This document shows positions 43,805 to 54,935 of a stretch of 64,000 nt of DNA, one piece after another. This DNA comes from DAOUGC01 sp034429695 (lineage in GTDB: Bacteria > Chloroflexota > Anaerolineae > Anaerolineales > Anaerolineaceae), in the NCBI GenBank assembly GCA_034429695.1, contig DAOUGC010000056.1, positions 38,554 to 102,553 of the forward strand, given 5' to 3'. The translations under genes were made by a program, and so were the position numbers. Each line of letters starts with the position of its first letter. The first letter of the stretch is position 1. Below the pieces are notes generated by a model. The model searched no databases. It was not told the DNA's origin and worked only from the letters and a program-made list of their open reading frames with translations.

Positions 43805-44825
43805 GGCGGACCCTGTATTGTGGGTTGGCGCCGAAGGCGGCATGGAAGCCGACCTGGTTCAACGCGCCAGCATCCCCTTTGCAGCCATTCCCGCAGCAGG
43901 CGTGCACCTTTCGGGGCGCGACCTGTTGCGGCTGCCTGCCAACCTGCTGAAGCTGGCGCGCGGTATTTTTGCCGCCCGCAAGATATTGAAGAAGTTCAAA
44001 CCGGATGCATTGTTCTTCACCGGTGGGTACGTGGCTGCTCCTGTGGCAGTGGCCGGTGCGCGCGTCCCCACGGTGGTGTTTGTGCCTGATATTGAACCTG
44101 GACTGGCGTTGAAATTCCTGGTGCGTTACGCCGATTGCGTCGCCGCAGTCACACCCGAAACGCGCGCGTACCTGCCAAAAAACACCCGCATGGTGGTCAC
44201 CGGTTATCCAGTGCGTCCTGAGTTGACCGCATGGAACCGCGACCGCGCTTTTGAGTTCTTCAACCTGGACAAAAACCTGCCGGTGCTGCTGGTTTCGGGC
44301 GGCAGCCGCGGCGCCAGACCGATCAACAACGCTGTGATGAAAAACATCGCAGCCCTCACGGCGGGTGCACAGGTCATTCACATCACCGGGCAGCTTGGCT
44401 GGCCGGATGTGGAAGCCTTCCGCAAGACGCTGCCGGCGGCCCAGGCGGATCGCTACCGCGCGTACCCCTACCTGCATGAAGAAACCGGCGCAGCATTTAC
44501 CATCGCCAATCTGGTGGTTTCGCGCGCTGGTGCATCGGCTTTGGGAGAGTATCCCGTGTTTGGCCTTCCGGCGGTACTGGTTCCTTACCCGTACGCCTGG
44601 CGTTATCAAAAAGTGAATGCTCAGTACCTGGTGGACCGTAACGCTGCCGTATTGTTGCGTGATGAAGACGTGGAAGAACAGATGGCCGGAATTGTCACTG
44701 GACTCTTGAATGACCCAAAAAAACTGGCTGCCATGAGTGCATCCATGCGCGCACTCGCAAAACCATTCGCAGCCGCAGACATTGGCCGCCTGATCGAGGA
44801 AGTCTCCCGGGGAGGATATTCATGA
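43725..44825 (+). CDS. murG: Lipid II synthase MurG
   Basis: 366 residues. Adds GlcNAc to lipid I. N-terminal glycine loop LLICAGGTGGGVYPAV, FTGGYVAAPVAVAGARVP, the acceptor helix region, LVSGGSRGARPINNAV, and VVSRAGASALGEYPVFGLPAVLVPYP. The start is the GTG at 43725 with AAGGAAGGGAG upstream; the longer open frame before it is not conserved. It overlaps ftsW by 80 bases in another frame. Its stop overlaps the next start (ATGA). Confidence 0.95.
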   Translation: MRLLICAGGTGGGVYPAVTVLKALQSKADPVLWVGAEGGMEADLVQRASIPFAAIPAAGVHLSGRDLLRLPANLLKLARGIFAARKILKKFKPDALFFTGGYVAAPVAVAGARVPTVVFVPDIEPGLALKFLVRYADCVAAVTPETRAYLPKNTRMVVTGYPVRPELTAWNRDRAFEFFNLDKNLPVLLVSGGSRGARPINNAVMKNIAALTAGAQVIHITGQLGWPDVEAFRKTLPAAQADRYRAYPYLHEETGAAFTIANLVVSRAGASALGEYPVFGLPAVLVPYPYAWRYQKVNAQYLVDRNAAVLLRDEDVEEQMAGIVTGLLNDPKKLAAMSASMRALAKPFAAADIGRLIEEVSRGGYS

Positions 44826-45358
44826 TTGGTCTGAATGTCCTGTTCTGGGTATTTGTGGTCATCTTTGCCCTCATCGGGCTTACCCGCGGGTGGGCCAAGG
44901 AACTGCTGGTCACCTTCGCGGTGATCCTGGCGTTGTTCATCATCACCGTGTTGGAGCGCTTTGTACCCTTCATTCGCGACAACATGAGCCTCAGCCAGGG
45001 AGCGCCCATGTTCTGGCTGCGCTCTGTCATCCTGCTGGCGCTGGTGTTCTTTGGCTATCAGGGACCCAACATCCCCAAACTGGCCGCCACCAACCGCTTT
45101 GTACGTGAAAGGCTGCAAGATTCGTTGCTCGGGCTTTTTCTGGGCGCCATCAATGGGTATCTCATCTGGGGAACCATCTGGTATTACCTGGATCAGTCAG
45201 GTTATCCGTTTTCGTTCTTTGTCGCACCGCCGCCGGGGCCCATTGCTGATGCGATCACCCGCATGATCGCCATCATGCCACCCCACTGGCTGGGCACACC
45301 CACCATTTACTTTGCGGTGGCCATTGCATTTGCGTTTGTGATTGTGGTGTTTATCTGA
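44822..45358 (+). CDS. CvpA-like small membrane protein
   Basis: 178 residues and four or five hydrophobic segments (VLFWVFVVIFALIGLTRGWAK, LLVTFAVILALFIITVL, SVILLALVFFGYQ, LLGLFLGAINGYLIWGTIW, IYFAVAIAFAFVIVVFI). The pattern (LIGLTRGWAKELLV, then LLGLFLGAINGYL) resembles CvpA/colicin V production-like proteins. Start and stop overlap murG and murC (ATGA and TGATG), so it is tightly coupled to both. A role in envelope synthesis is inferred from context only. Confidence 0.7.
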   Translation: MIGLNVLFWVFVVIFALIGLTRGWAKELLVTFAVILALFIITVLERFVPFIRDNMSLSQGAPMFWLRSVILLALVFFGYQGPNIPKLAATNRFVRERLQDSLLGLFLGAINGYLIWGTIWYYLDQSGYPFSFFVAPPPGPIADAITRMIAIMPPHWLGTPTIYFAVAIAFAFVIVVFI

Positions 45359-47697
45359 TGAAAACCATTCACCTCATCGGCATCGGCGGCACAGGACTTT
45401 CCGCCATTGCCCGCGTCCTGCATGAAAAGGGATACCGCGTGACCGGCTCGGATCGCGCGCTGTCTCCGCTTGCGCGCGACCTGATGGCACTGGGCATCCA
45501 GGTGTTTGAGGGCCATGCCGCCAGCCATGTAAGCGGCGCTGATCTGGTGATCCGCTCATCCGCTGTGCCCGACGATAACCTCGAGGTGGCTGCTGCACTG
45601 CAGGCGGGCATCCCGGTGGTCAAACGGGACCAGTTCCTGGGTAATCTGCTGGATGAGTACAAATCGGTGGCCATTGCCGGCACCGCCGGAAAGACCACCA
45701 CCACCGCCATGGTGGCCTGGATGCTCACCGATCTTGGGCGCGATCCCTCCTACATCATCGGTGGGGTGGCGCGCAACCTGGGTCAAAACGCTCACGCCGG
45801 TGAGGGTAGTGAGTTTGTGCTGGAAGCCGATGAATACGACCGCACCTTCCTGGGTCTCAAACCCGATTGGATGGTGGTCACCAACGTTGAACACGATCAC
45901 CCCGACTGCTTCCCCACCGAAGCTGAATATCTGGCCGCATTCCGCCAGTTTGTGCAACTGCTCAACAGCGGCGGCACATTGATTGCCTTTGGCGACCAAC
46001 CGGACGCGCTCAGCCTGATCGACGAGATCCTGCCGGGGGGACACTCCTTCTCGTATGGAGAAGCTGAACACAATCATTACCGCCTGCTGGACCTGCAACG
46101 CGGAAACCTGGGCGGCTACACCTACACCCTGCAGTGCCCGGATGGCGAGCGCTACCCGGTGACCATGACGGTACCGGGCAAACACAACGCGATTAATTCT
46201 GCAGCCGCCCTGGCTCTGGCGCACCAGATGCACCTGGATGTCAAAGCAGCAGCCGAGGCGCTCAGGAAATTCAGCGGCACAGGCCGGCGTTTCGATGTAC
46301 AGGGTGAGGTCAGCGGCGTGACCATCATTGATGACTATGCCCACCACCCCGCCAAGATCGTCGCAGCGTTGGAAGCCGCCACCAGCCGTTATCCAGATGC
46401 GCGCATTTGGGCGGTCTGGCAGCCCCACACCTACTCGCGCACGCAGTCGCTGGTTCCGGACTTCATCCGTTCGCTGGATGCCGCCCACCGCGTGATCATC
46501 ACCGAGGTATACGCCTCTCGTGAACAATTCAATGGTTTTTCCTCGCGTTCAATTGTCGATCAGATGGACCCGGCGCGCGTGAGTTTTGCCGCAACCTTGA
46601 ACGACGCCGCAGCCATTTTGCTTGCCGAAGTCCAACCGGGTGACGTGGTGCTGGTTCTGTCAGCCGGTGACGCCGACCAGATCAGCCAGATGGTGCTTGC
46701 TGGCTTGCGCAACCCCGATCTGCAGGCAGTACGCTTCACCCACCCCACTGCCAACCTGGCCCCCGGGCTGCCAGTGGAATTGATCGGGCAGCTCCGTGAG
46801 GCTTATGGTGCGAAACTGCAGGAAAATGTCTCCCTGGCGGCTTATTGCACCGCCCGCACCGGTGGAACTGCGGCGGCGTTGTTGGTGGTGGAATCGGCTG
46901 CAGAACTGGAAGAGGTCGTGTTGCGTTGTTGGAAGCTCAACATCCCCTTCCACGTGCTCGGCAGCGGGTCGAACATTCTGGTCAGCGATCAGGGTTTGTC
47001 TGCTCTGGTGATCATCAACAAAGCCCGCTCCATGCGTTTCAACACGGATGAACCCTCCGTTTGGGCTGAAAGCGGCGCCAACCTGGGTGGTATTGCCCGC
47101 CAGGCAGCCCTGCAAAAACTGTCCGGTCTGGAATGGGCAGCCACCATACCGGGGACGCTGGGCGGCGCGGTGTACGGAAACGCCGGCGCGCATGGCGGTG
47201 ATATGAACGGCAACCTGGTACTGGCAGATATCTTGCACCGAATCGAAGGAAAGTCGTCCTGGAATTGCGACCGCATGGAATATGCCTACCGCACCAGCGT
47301 CTTAAAACGCCAGCCAGGACAGGCCATTGTCCTTTCAGCCACCCTGCGGCTGACCCGCGGCGAAACAGTGGAAATTCAGGCTCACATGGCTGAATATGCC
47401 GCCCGCCGCCGCTCCACCCAACCCCCCGGCGCCAGCATGGGCTCCATGTTCCGCAACCCCATGGGTGATTATGCCGGACGGTTGATCGAAGCAGTCGGGT
47501 TGAAGGGTGTACGCATTGGCGGAGCCGAGATTAGTCCGGTGCACGCCAATTTCATCGTCAACGACGAAGGCGCGTCGGCGGCGGATATTTTCCGTTTGCT
47601 GCGCCTCGCACAAAGCGCCGTTTATGACCGGTTCGGGATCATGCTTGAACCGGAAATTGAACTGCTGGGTGACTGGCAGTACGTTTCAGCGGCTTGA
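45358..47697 (+). CDS. murC/murB: MurC-MurB fusion: UDP-MurNAc-L-Ala ligase and UDP-MurNAc dehydrogenase
   Basis: 779 residues. Residues 1-455 are Mur[18 protein letters not shown] loop GTAGKTTTT at 108-116, [10 protein letters not shown] and [10 protein letters not shown]. Residues about 470-779 are MurB, a FAD enzyme that reduces UDP-GlcNAc-enolpyruvate: [42 protein letters not shown], the catalytic Ser in GSMFRNP and the terminal acid in EPEIELLGD. The MurB product is the MurC substrate, so the fusion joins consecutive steps. The linker is short and the frame is unbroken. Confidence 0.95.
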   Translation: MKTIHLIGIGGTGLSAIARVLHEKGYRVTGSDRALSPLARDLMALGIQVFEGHAASHVSGADLVIRSSAVPDDNLEVAAALQAGIPVVKRDQFLGNLLDEYKSVAIAGTAGKTTTTAMVAWMLTDLGRDPSYIIGGVARNLGQNAHAGEGSEFVLEADEYDRTFLGLKPDWMVVTNVEHDHPDCFPTEAEYLAAFRQFVQLLNSGGTLIAFGDQPDALSLIDEILPGGHSFSYGEAEHNHYRLLDLQRGNLGGYTYTLQCPDGERYPVTMTVPGKHNAINSAAALALAHQMHLDVKAAAEALRKFSGTGRRFDVQGEVSGVTIIDDYAHHPAKIVAALEAATSRYPDARIWAVWQPHTYSRTQSLVPDFIRSLDAAHRVIITEVYASREQFNGFSSRSIVDQMDPARVSFAATLNDAAAILLAEVQPGDVVLVLSAGDADQISQMVLAGLRNPDLQAVRFTHPTANLAPGLPVELIGQLREAYGAKLQENVSLAAYCTARTGGTAAALLVVESAAELEEVVLRCWKLNIPFHVLGSGSNILVSDQGLSALVIINKARSMRFNTDEPSVWAESGANLGGIARQAALQKLSGLEWAATIPGTLGGAVYGNAGAHGGDMNGNLVLADILHRIEGKSSWNCDRMEYAYRTSVLKRQPGQAIVLSATLRLTRGETVEIQAHMAEYAARRRSTQPPGASMGSMFRNPMGDYAGRLIEAVGLKGVRIGGAEISPVHANFIVNDEGASAADIFRLLRLAQSAVYDRFGIMLEPEIELLGDWQYVSAA

Positions 47698-47713
47698 CAA
47701 CGTGGAGAACAAC

Positions 47714-48834
<1,121 letters not shown>

Positions 48835-48838
<4 letters not shown>

Positions 48839-49920
48839 GCGGTAAAACTTCGGATACCGGCAAGAGCCGTGCAGAACAGGTCCGCCAGCGGCGCAATCAG
48901 CGCAGCCAGGAGCGTGTTCAGCGCGCCGCAACCCAGGTACGCTACAATGCCGAAGCCCCAACCGTTTTTGTGCGCGGCGGCTTTGCGGGTCCTGCCGCAA
49001 AACCGGCCAATGGAACACGGCGCGGAACCAGGGAAAAAGAAAGTCCCTACTCCACCCCGGTGTTCCAACGCACGCAGACGCGTGTCCGCCGACAGGTTTC
49101 CATACCCCTGGGCAACAGCGGCGCCGAAGTGCTCATGCCCGCCATGCCCATCATCCGTCCCGGTTGGCGCTTGCTATCCGCCTTTCTGGTGCTGGTGCTG
49201 GGGGCTATGTTGATCGGCGCAGTCAGCCTGCCGCAGTATCAAGTCAGCGCGCCCGAGATCGTCGGCATGGAGCGCATCCAGGTCGCCGACATCGAAGCCG
49301 TGCTCGCCCTGGAAGGCACTCCCATCTTCCTGGTGGACACAACCACCATGAAACAGGAACTCGAAGAGGCGTTCCCGGAATTAATGGATGTGCAAATCAG
49401 TGTGCGGCTGCCCAATCAGGTCAAGATCGAAGCCGTGGAACGTATTCCTGTGCTGGCATGGGAGTTTGAAGGCCAGACCATCTGGGTGGATGAGGAAGGC
49501 GCCATTTTCCCGGCTCGAGGCGAGCTGCAAACGCCCATCCTGCATGTCAGTTCGCAGAACCACCCCCCGCTCGCCCCTTTGCAAGTGACGGACGTAACCG
49601 CCACCCCGCAGGCAGACGGGAAATTGGTTGAAGAGGATGTTTCAGGTTTCAGCCTGTTCCAGCGGCGCATGGATGCGCACACGCGTGAAGAGTTGTTATC
49701 CATGACAACCCAGATCCCTGAAGGGACCCAGTTGGTTTACAGCGAGACCGATGGCTACGGCTGGAGTGAGGGCGCGTGGCAGGTCTATGTGGGCCACGAC
49801 CTGTCCAACATGGATCTCAAGATGGCAATGTACCGGCGCATTGTGGAGCGCCTGACCCAGGACGGCATCACACCGCGCATCATCAGTGTGGCCAATATCC
49901 ACGCACCCTTTATCCAGTAG
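48835..49920 (+). CDS. ftsQ: FtsQ/DivIB division protein
   Basis: 361 residues. A long basic cytoplasmic region (1-115, rich in Arg and Gln), one membrane span at about 116-137 (LLSAFLVLVLGAMLIGAVSL), then a POTRA domain (EIVGMERIQVADIEAVLALEG, FLVDTTTMKQELEEAFPEL) and the beta domain (VKIEAVERIPVLAWEFEG, IWVDEEGAIFPA). It should bind FtsL/FtsB and dock FtsW/FtsI. The N-terminal region is longer than in E. coli. It sits between ddl and ftsA as in many dcw clusters. Confidence 0.88.
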
Positions 49921-49930
49921 GAGTGGGATG

Positions 49931-51184
49931 ATGGACGAACCGATTGTTGTAGGAATTGATATCGGCACCACAAAAACCTGCACCCTGGTGGCGCGCGTGG
50001 AGGGCGAACACAGCCTGCGCATTCTCGGCGTTGGTATTGAACCCAGTCAGGGAATTCGCAAAGGCAACATTGTTGACCTGGCCGCTGCTTCGCAGTCCAT
50101 CGCCCGCTCCATTGAAAAAGCACAGCGCTCCTCAGGCCTTGAGATCACCTCGGCGCTGGTCAGCCTGGCAGGATCACATGTATCATCGGTCAACAGCAAG
50201 GGTGTGGTGGGCATCTCGGGCCGTGTAATTGATCAGGAAGACATGGTGCGTGCGCTGGAGGCTGCCCAGGCGGTTGCCATTCCGCACAATCGCGAGGTCA
50301 TCCATGTCATTCAGCGTGGCTTTACCGTTGACGGGCAGGATGGCATTCGCAACCCCACCGGAATGCACGGATACCGGCTGGAAGTGGAAGCCCATATCAT
50401 TACAGCGGCATCCGCCACGGTGGAAAACCTGCGCCAGTGCGTGCAGAGCGCCGGGGTCACCGTGTCTCAGTTTGTGCTCAACCCACTCGCCTCCGCCGAG
50501 GTGGTGCTATCAGAGACCGAACGCCAGATGGGCGTTGTGGTCTGCGACATCGGCGGCGGCACGACCGATATGGCCATCTATATTGATGGCGACGTCTGGC
50601 ACACCATGGTGCTGGCGGTCGGCGGCAACCATATCACGTCTGACATTGCCCACGGCTTGCGCCTGCCCATTACGCAGGCTGAGGATATCAAAAAGCAGTA
50701 CGGTCACGCCATCGAGCACGAGTTGGAAGAGGATGACACCTTCAGTATGCGTGCATTTGGCGATGAACAGGCGCAGTTTGTCAGTCGCAAGGATCTCTCA
50801 CACATCATTGAGGCGCGCGTTGAAGAGATGTTCCTGCTGGTTCTGCAGGAGATCAAACGTTCAGGTTACGACGGCTTGCTGCCTGCTGGCATGGTGTTAA
50901 CCGGCGGCGTCAGCAACCTGCCTGGCATCCGTCAGTTGGCAAGTGAAGTACTGGGTCTGCCAGTGCGCATCGCCAAACCCGAAAACCTGGTGGGCCTGGT
51001 GGATCAGCTCCACTCGCCCGCCTATTCCACCAGCATTGGTCTGCTGTACTGGGCGCTCCTGATGAGCGAGACCAATGCCCCCCGCCGTACCCGTCAGACC
51101 AAGGCAACCAGCGCCAGGGCGGAAGGCGGCGTGAATGACTGGTGGGCTTTTATCAGCAATTTCATCCGAAGGCTGCTTCCTTAA
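49931..51184 (+). CDS. ftsA: Cell division protein FtsA
   Basis: 417 residues. Actin-like ATPase that tethers FtsZ to the membrane. Motifs: VVGIDIGTTKTCTLVA (phosphate 1), the SHUT-type 1C domain (SLAGSHVSSVNSKGVVGIS), VVCDIGGGTTDMAIY (phosphate 2) and MVLTGGVSNLPGI (adenosine). The C-terminus WWAFISNFIRRLLP is an amphipathic membrane helix. Two adjacent ATGs are possible (49928, 49931); the second is 7 bases from AGGAG and is preferred. ftsZ follows after 75 bases. Confidence 0.95.
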   Translation: MDEPIVVGIDIGTTKTCTLVARVEGEHSLRILGVGIEPSQGIRKGNIVDLAAASQSIARSIEKAQRSSGLEITSALVSLAGSHVSSVNSKGVVGISGRVIDQEDMVRALEAAQAVAIPHNREVIHVIQRGFTVDGQDGIRNPTGMHGYRLEVEAHIITAASATVENLRQCVQSAGVTVSQFVLNPLASAEVVLSETERQMGVVVCDIGGGTTDMAIYIDGDVWHTMVLAVGGNHITSDIAHGLRLPITQAEDIKKQYGHAIEHELEEDDTFSMRAFGDEQAQFVSRKDLSHIIEARVEEMFLLVLQEIKRSGYDGLLPAGMVLTGGVSNLPGIRQLASEVLGLPVRIAKPENLVGLVDQLHSPAYSTSIGLLYWALLMSETNAPRRTRQTKATSARAEGGVNDWWAFISNFIRRLLP

Positions 51185-51259
51185 CGGTTGATGCAGTCAA
51201 AGATGTTGCAATAACAGGAGAATACCGGAATCGCTCAAAGCAGGAAAAGGAGAAACAAA

Positions 51260-52417
51260 ATGGACCTCATGGCACACTCAGCAAACGAATCATTTGCCCG
51301 CATCAAGGTGGTGGGTGTGGGCGGCGGCGGATGCAATGCCGTCAACCGCATGATTGAAGAAGGTCTGCAGGGCATCGAGTTCATTACTGTGAACACCGAT
51401 GGCCAGGCCCTTCTGATGTCGCGCGCACAGACCCGGGTACGCATTGGCGACAAGAGCACGCGCGGGTTGGGCGCGGGCGGCAACCCCGAGATGGGCAAGA
51501 AAGCCGCCGAGGAATCATCCGAGGAACTGCGCGAAGTCCTCAAAGGCTCCGACATGGTGTTTGTCACCGCTGGTCTGGGTGGCGGAACCGGCACTGGCGC
51601 CGCCCCTGTCATCGCGCAGATCGCCAAGGAAGCCGGCGCACTGACCATTGGCGTGGTCACCCGCCCCTTCACCTTTGAAGGCGCCCGGCGTGCCCAGTCA
51701 TCTGAAACCGGCATCAATAACCTCAAACAACATGCCGATACATTGATCGTCATCCCCAATGACCGCCTGCTGCAGATCGTGGATAAACGCGCCAGCCTGC
51801 AGGAAGCCTTCCGCGTGGCGGATGATGTGTTGCGCCAGGGCATCCAGGGTATTTCCGAGTTGATCACCATCTCCGGTCTGGTCAACCTGGATTTCGCCGA
51901 CGTGCGCGCCGTGATGCAGGAAGGCGGCGCCGCCCTCATGGCGGTTGGCCGCGCTTCTGGCGAGGACCGCGCCCGTGTGGCAGCCGAAATGGCCATCTCC
52001 AGCCAGTTGCTCGATATCACCATTGACGGCGCTCGCGGCATCCTGTTCAATGTCACCGGCGGACCCAGCCTGACCCTGTTCGAGGTCAACCAGGCGGCCG
52101 CGATCATCAAGGAAACCGCCCACCCGGACGTAAACCTGATCTTCGGTGCGGTGATCGACCCCAACATGACCGAGGAAATCCGCATTACCGTGATCGCTAC
52201 CGGTTTCGACCGTGCCGATCCGCGCATGCCCATCAATGACCGCATCCACCGCCCTGTGCCCAGCACCGACCACGTGCCTGTGCAACATCAGCGGCCCACT
52301 GAACGGGTGGAACGTCCCATCCAGACTCCCCAGCCTGCACCGGTGGAGTTCAATACACGCGTCAACACAGACGATCTGGATATCCCAGCCTTCCTGCGCA
52401 AGCGCGGCCAGCACTAA
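51260..52417 (+). CDS. ftsZ: Cell division protein FtsZ
   Basis: 385 residues. Tubulin-like GTPase that forms the Z ring. GTP loop GGGTGTG at 107-113, [19 protein letters not shown] near the start, [14 protein letters not shown] and the T7 acid region [17 protein letters not shown] variable linker leads to the C-terminal peptide [12 protein letters not shown], which binds FtsA. The start ATG at 51260 has AAGGAGAAAC upstream. Last gene of the dcw operon. Confidence 0.97.
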   Translation: MDLMAHSANESFARIKVVGVGGGGCNAVNRMIEEGLQGIEFITVNTDGQALLMSRAQTRVRIGDKSTRGLGAGGNPEMGKKAAEESSEELREVLKGSDMVFVTAGLGGGTGTGAAPVIAQIAKEAGALTIGVVTRPFTFEGARRAQSSETGINNLKQHADTLIVIPNDRLLQIVDKRASLQEAFRVADDVLRQGIQGISELITISGLVNLDFADVRAVMQEGGAALMAVGRASGEDRARVAAEMAISSQLLDITIDGARGILFNVTGGPSLTLFEVNQAAAIIKETAHPDVNLIFGAVIDPNMTEEIRITVIATGFDRADPRMPINDRIHRPVPSTDHVPVQHQRPTERVERPIQTPQPAPVEFNTRVNTDDLDIPAFLRKRGQH

Positions 52418-52753
52418 GCCAACCGCTTTCCCCGGCTGGGCTGCGCGCAGCAAGCAATGCTGCCTGCCCGGCCGCATGGAGGTCGCCTGGTGATGTGTAT
52501 CCGCCCGCCCACGGCTGTGATTCACCTGCCGGTTCCAATTTGGATTGGAACGGGAGGGTTATCTGCTGAACGTTTATTGGCCTGCTTGCCCGATTCTGGA
52601 CCACCCGGTTGAGCGACCGGTCATCCAGTTGGTAGTTTTCTCCTGTTTTGGCGGCGAGTCTGTGGTTCTCCCCACAGGCTCGTTGTCATTAAACAATCAC
52701 CGCCCCCATCGTCATGATCGGGGGCGGTGCTGATTAACCCTGCCTGCGTTTGA
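52418..52753. other. Gene-free structured region after ftsZ
   Basis: 336 bases without a credible gene. Four strong inverted repeats: 52433-52474 (9-bp outer stem with an inner GCAGCA/TGCTGC stem), 52532-52551 (7 bp), 52655-52682 (11 bp with one G-T pair) and 52698-52729 (10 bp). The last is likely a terminator for the convergent lipoprotein gene. I recognise no RNase P, tmRNA, SRP or 6S consensus. It may be a long 3' UTR or an unknown RNA. Confidence 0.5.
52698..52729. terminator. Terminator between ftsZ and the lipoprotein gene
   Basis: 10-bp stem CACCGCCCCC / GGGGGCGGTG with a 12-base loop; on the minus strand it is followed by ATTGTTTAATG. Confidence 0.6.
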
Positions 52754-53749
52754 TTAACTGCACGTGACCTTGAAATTCCACGGCCCAAACCACTGATGGT
52801 TGGGGTTGTCCACGTACAACTTGATCCAACCCTCATATGAAGAGCTGAGTGTCCAGGTGTAGGTGACCGTTTTGGTGCCTGCCTCGGTGAACTCTACCGA
52901 CTGGGTGGAGCTGTTGGCGCCATCCGAACGGTTGATGTAATAGGTCACTGTACCGGCTTTGGAAGCCTTGATGGTAATCGTCCAGGTCACCGTATGGGCG
53001 GTGGCGCACGAACCTGACCAGTTGGCATTATCTGCTGACCCATTAACGCTGGTCACGGCAAAGTTCACCGGGGTGACCCCCACCACAATCTTCACCCACC
53101 ACGGCTTGTCTGCAGAGCCCATGCCAAAACGGACCCCGGATGCGTTCTGCAACTTCCAGAAACCCTGATAAGTGTTGGGGTTGCTCGGGGCAGTCAAATT
53201 CACCGATAGGTCAACCGTCTGACCCGGAGCAACATTGCCGGGTAGCGCCACCGAAGCAGGACCGCCCATGGCTTCACCGCTGTCAAACACCATTTTATAG
53301 TTGGTGGTCCATGTGCATGAACCAACATTCTTGATCCTCCAGGTTTTGACAAAACTGGCGCCCGGCCCATAACCGGTGTTGTCCGGAACTGTCACATCCG
53401 TGACAAATTCAACCCTGTCACACGGAACTGCCGTTGGAGGCACGGCGGTGGGCTGCGCCGGAACCGCTGTCAGGCTGGGTAACGCCGGGTTGGTTGGCGC
53501 TGAGGTTTGGGTGGGGGCGACCGTGGCAGTGGGGACATCACCACCGGTCTGCCCACCGGTGGCCGGTGTAACCTGGCTTTGCGCCACCTGTGTGGACAGA
53601 GCAATCACCGTCTGGGCGGCGGCTGTATCCACGGCAGCCATCGGGTTGGTGGTGGCATCCGTTGATTGTTGGTTCTGAGGCAGGTTGCAGGCCCCCAGTA
53701 AAATGCTGATTAAGACCAGGATACTGGCAATAATGCTGATTTTTCTCAT
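52754..53749 (-). CDS. NBR1-type four-tryptophan domain lipoprotein
   Basis: 331 residues. Lipoprotein signal peptide with lipobox LLGAC (Cys21), then a Thr/Pro/Ala-rich linker (about 22-108) suited to spanning the wall. Residues about 110-222 form an NBR1-like FW domain (FVKTWRIKNVGSCTWTTNY, YQGFWKLQNASG), a beta sandwich common in Chloroflexota. A second beta domain (about 228-331) has WSGSCATAHTVTWTITI and YEGWIKLYVDNP. Surface-exposed; a ligand or adhesion role is inference. The start at 53749 has AGGAGG. There is no partner operon. Confidence 0.82.
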   Translation of the reverse strand: MRKISIIASILVLISILLGACNLPQNQQSTDATTNPMAAVDTAAAQTVIALSTQVAQSQVTPATGGQTGGDVPTATVAPTQTSAPTNPALPSLTAVPAQPTAVPPTAVPCDRVEFVTDVTVPDNTGYGPGASFVKTWRIKNVGSCTWTTNYKMVFDSGEAMGGPASVALPGNVAPGQTVDLSVNLTAPSNPNTYQGFWKLQNASGVRFGMGSADKPWWVKIVVGVTPVNFAVTSVNGSADNANWSGSCATAHTVTWTITIKASKAGTVTYYINRSDGANSSTQSVEFTEAGTKTVTYTWTLSSSYEGWIKLYVDNPNHQWFGPWNFKVTCS

Positions 53750-53826
53750 CGTTCCTCCTGAATGAGCGAACTGGTTCCTTCGAAAGCCAAAATATTGTTT
53801 GAATTATCAGTAACTGTCTGCTTCAC

Positions 53827-53855
53827 ATTATAACCCGCTGATCCATCCACAACAA
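53827..53855 (-). promoter_or_regulatory. Predicted promoter of the NBR1-domain lipoprotein gene
   Basis: Minus-strand TTGTTG (53855-53850), 17 bases, perfect TATAAT (53832-53827), about 75 bases before the start. Confidence 0.6.
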
Positions 53856-53946
53856 TTGACGTAATTTCCATCCCTTTGGTTCCTATTTAGTGTAACCCCC
53901 TGCTTCAACTTGGGTTATCATGTATATCCAATCATGGAGATGTCAT

Positions 53947-54882
53947 GTGAAAAAACCAGACCATGTCTTTATATCCGCTGCCACCCGTCAGTTTTGGCGG
54001 ACTGGACGATCCATCCGGGGATACCGTTTGTTTGACTTCCTGCATGGATATTTTTATGCGCGCTTCCCTTATTTATACATAAGTGTTGGAACCGGGCAGC
54101 ACCCCCTCTCACGAGCGTACTTGTTCCTCTCCAGATTGATTACAACCATCTTCGGCAAAAAGGAGCCTGAAAATCAGGGTCAAACCGGGGTGGCATTTGC
54201 CAACACCTATCATGGCAAGGTCATTCCGTTGGAAACGGCACGCCAACTGGTCAGTATCAGGGAAAATATTACCGTCCAATATCCTGAACAGGTCATACCG
54301 TACGACCGGGCCAGAGATCTGATCCTGAACAACCCTGACCATATCCTGGTGATTGATTGCCCGTGCCGCGCTGCCCGCCCCAACCCTTGTCAGCCCATGG
54401 ATGTATGCCTGATCATCGGTGAACCATTTACAGCAATGGTCAGGCAACACCACCCCACCCGCAGCCGCTGGTTAACCCGCGATGAAGCAATCAGGATTCT
54501 GGAAGAGGAAGATCAACGCGGTCATGTCCATCATGCATTCTTTAAAGATGCCATGCTTGGCAGATTCTATGCCATTTGCAACTGCTGTGAATGTTGTTGC
54601 GGCGCCATCCGGTCATTCAAGAACCATGTTCCCATGCTGGCATCCTCGGGCTTTGTCGCCAGTGTGGACCGCGACGCCTGTATTGGATGCGGTACGTGTG
54701 TGGATTATTGCCAGTTTGATGCCCTGAGCGATCATGACGGCTATGCGCAGGTGGATTCGGCGCTGTGCATGGGCTGCGGTGTGTGCGTCTCCAAATGCCC
54801 TTCCGGAGCGCTCAGCCTTGTCCAGGACCCATCCCGTGGCCTGCCCATGCAAATCCCCCCGCTTTATGCTCCTCCCATCTGA
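53947..54882 (+). CDS. Ferredoxin-type 4Fe-4S protein with extra Cys clusters
   Basis: 311 residues from the GTG at 53947 (VKKPDHVF), which has GGAG upstream. The C-terminus has two classical 4Fe-4S sites, CIGCGTCVDYC and CMGCGVCVSKC, as in 8Fe ferredoxins. Further up lie CPCRAARPNPCQPMDVC (about 138) and CNCCECCC (about 220), which may bind further metal centres. An N-terminal aromatic-rich helix (FDFLHGYFYARFPYLY) may touch the membrane. Likely an electron carrier. The next gene is a flavin reductase, a plausible partner. Family placement beyond ferredoxin is unclear. Confidence 0.82.
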   Translation: MKKPDHVFISAATRQFWRTGRSIRGYRLFDFLHGYFYARFPYLYISVGTGQHPLSRAYLFLSRLITTIFGKKEPENQGQTGVAFANTYHGKVIPLETARQLVSIRENITVQYPEQVIPYDRARDLILNNPDHILVIDCPCRAARPNPCQPMDVCLIIGEPFTAMVRQHHPTRSRWLTRDEAIRILEEEDQRGHVHHAFFKDAMLGRFYAICNCCECCCGAIRSFKNHVPMLASSGFVASVDRDACIGCGTCVDYCQFDALSDHDGYAQVDSALCMGCGVCVSKCPSGALSLVQDPSRGLPMQIPPLYAPPI

Positions 54883-54899
54883 CAAACCTGCCAGTATGT

Positions 54900-54905
54900 T
54901 ATAAT
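54900..54905 (+). promoter_or_regulatory. -10 element before the flavin reductase gene
   Basis: Perfect TATAAT, 30 bases before the chosen start; CTGACA lies 15 bases upstream (54879-54884), a little close for a -35. Confidence 0.45.
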
Positions 54906-54935
54906 GCCGCCAGGGGGCATTAAAGGATGGGGAAT

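Noticed and set aside
52545..52733. A 62-codon open frame after ftsZ
   Set aside because: It runs through strong hairpins, has no ribosome site and reads as random sequence.
52418..52753. RNase P, tmRNA, SRP or 6S RNA
   Set aside because: None of the conserved sequence blocks I know for these RNAs are present.
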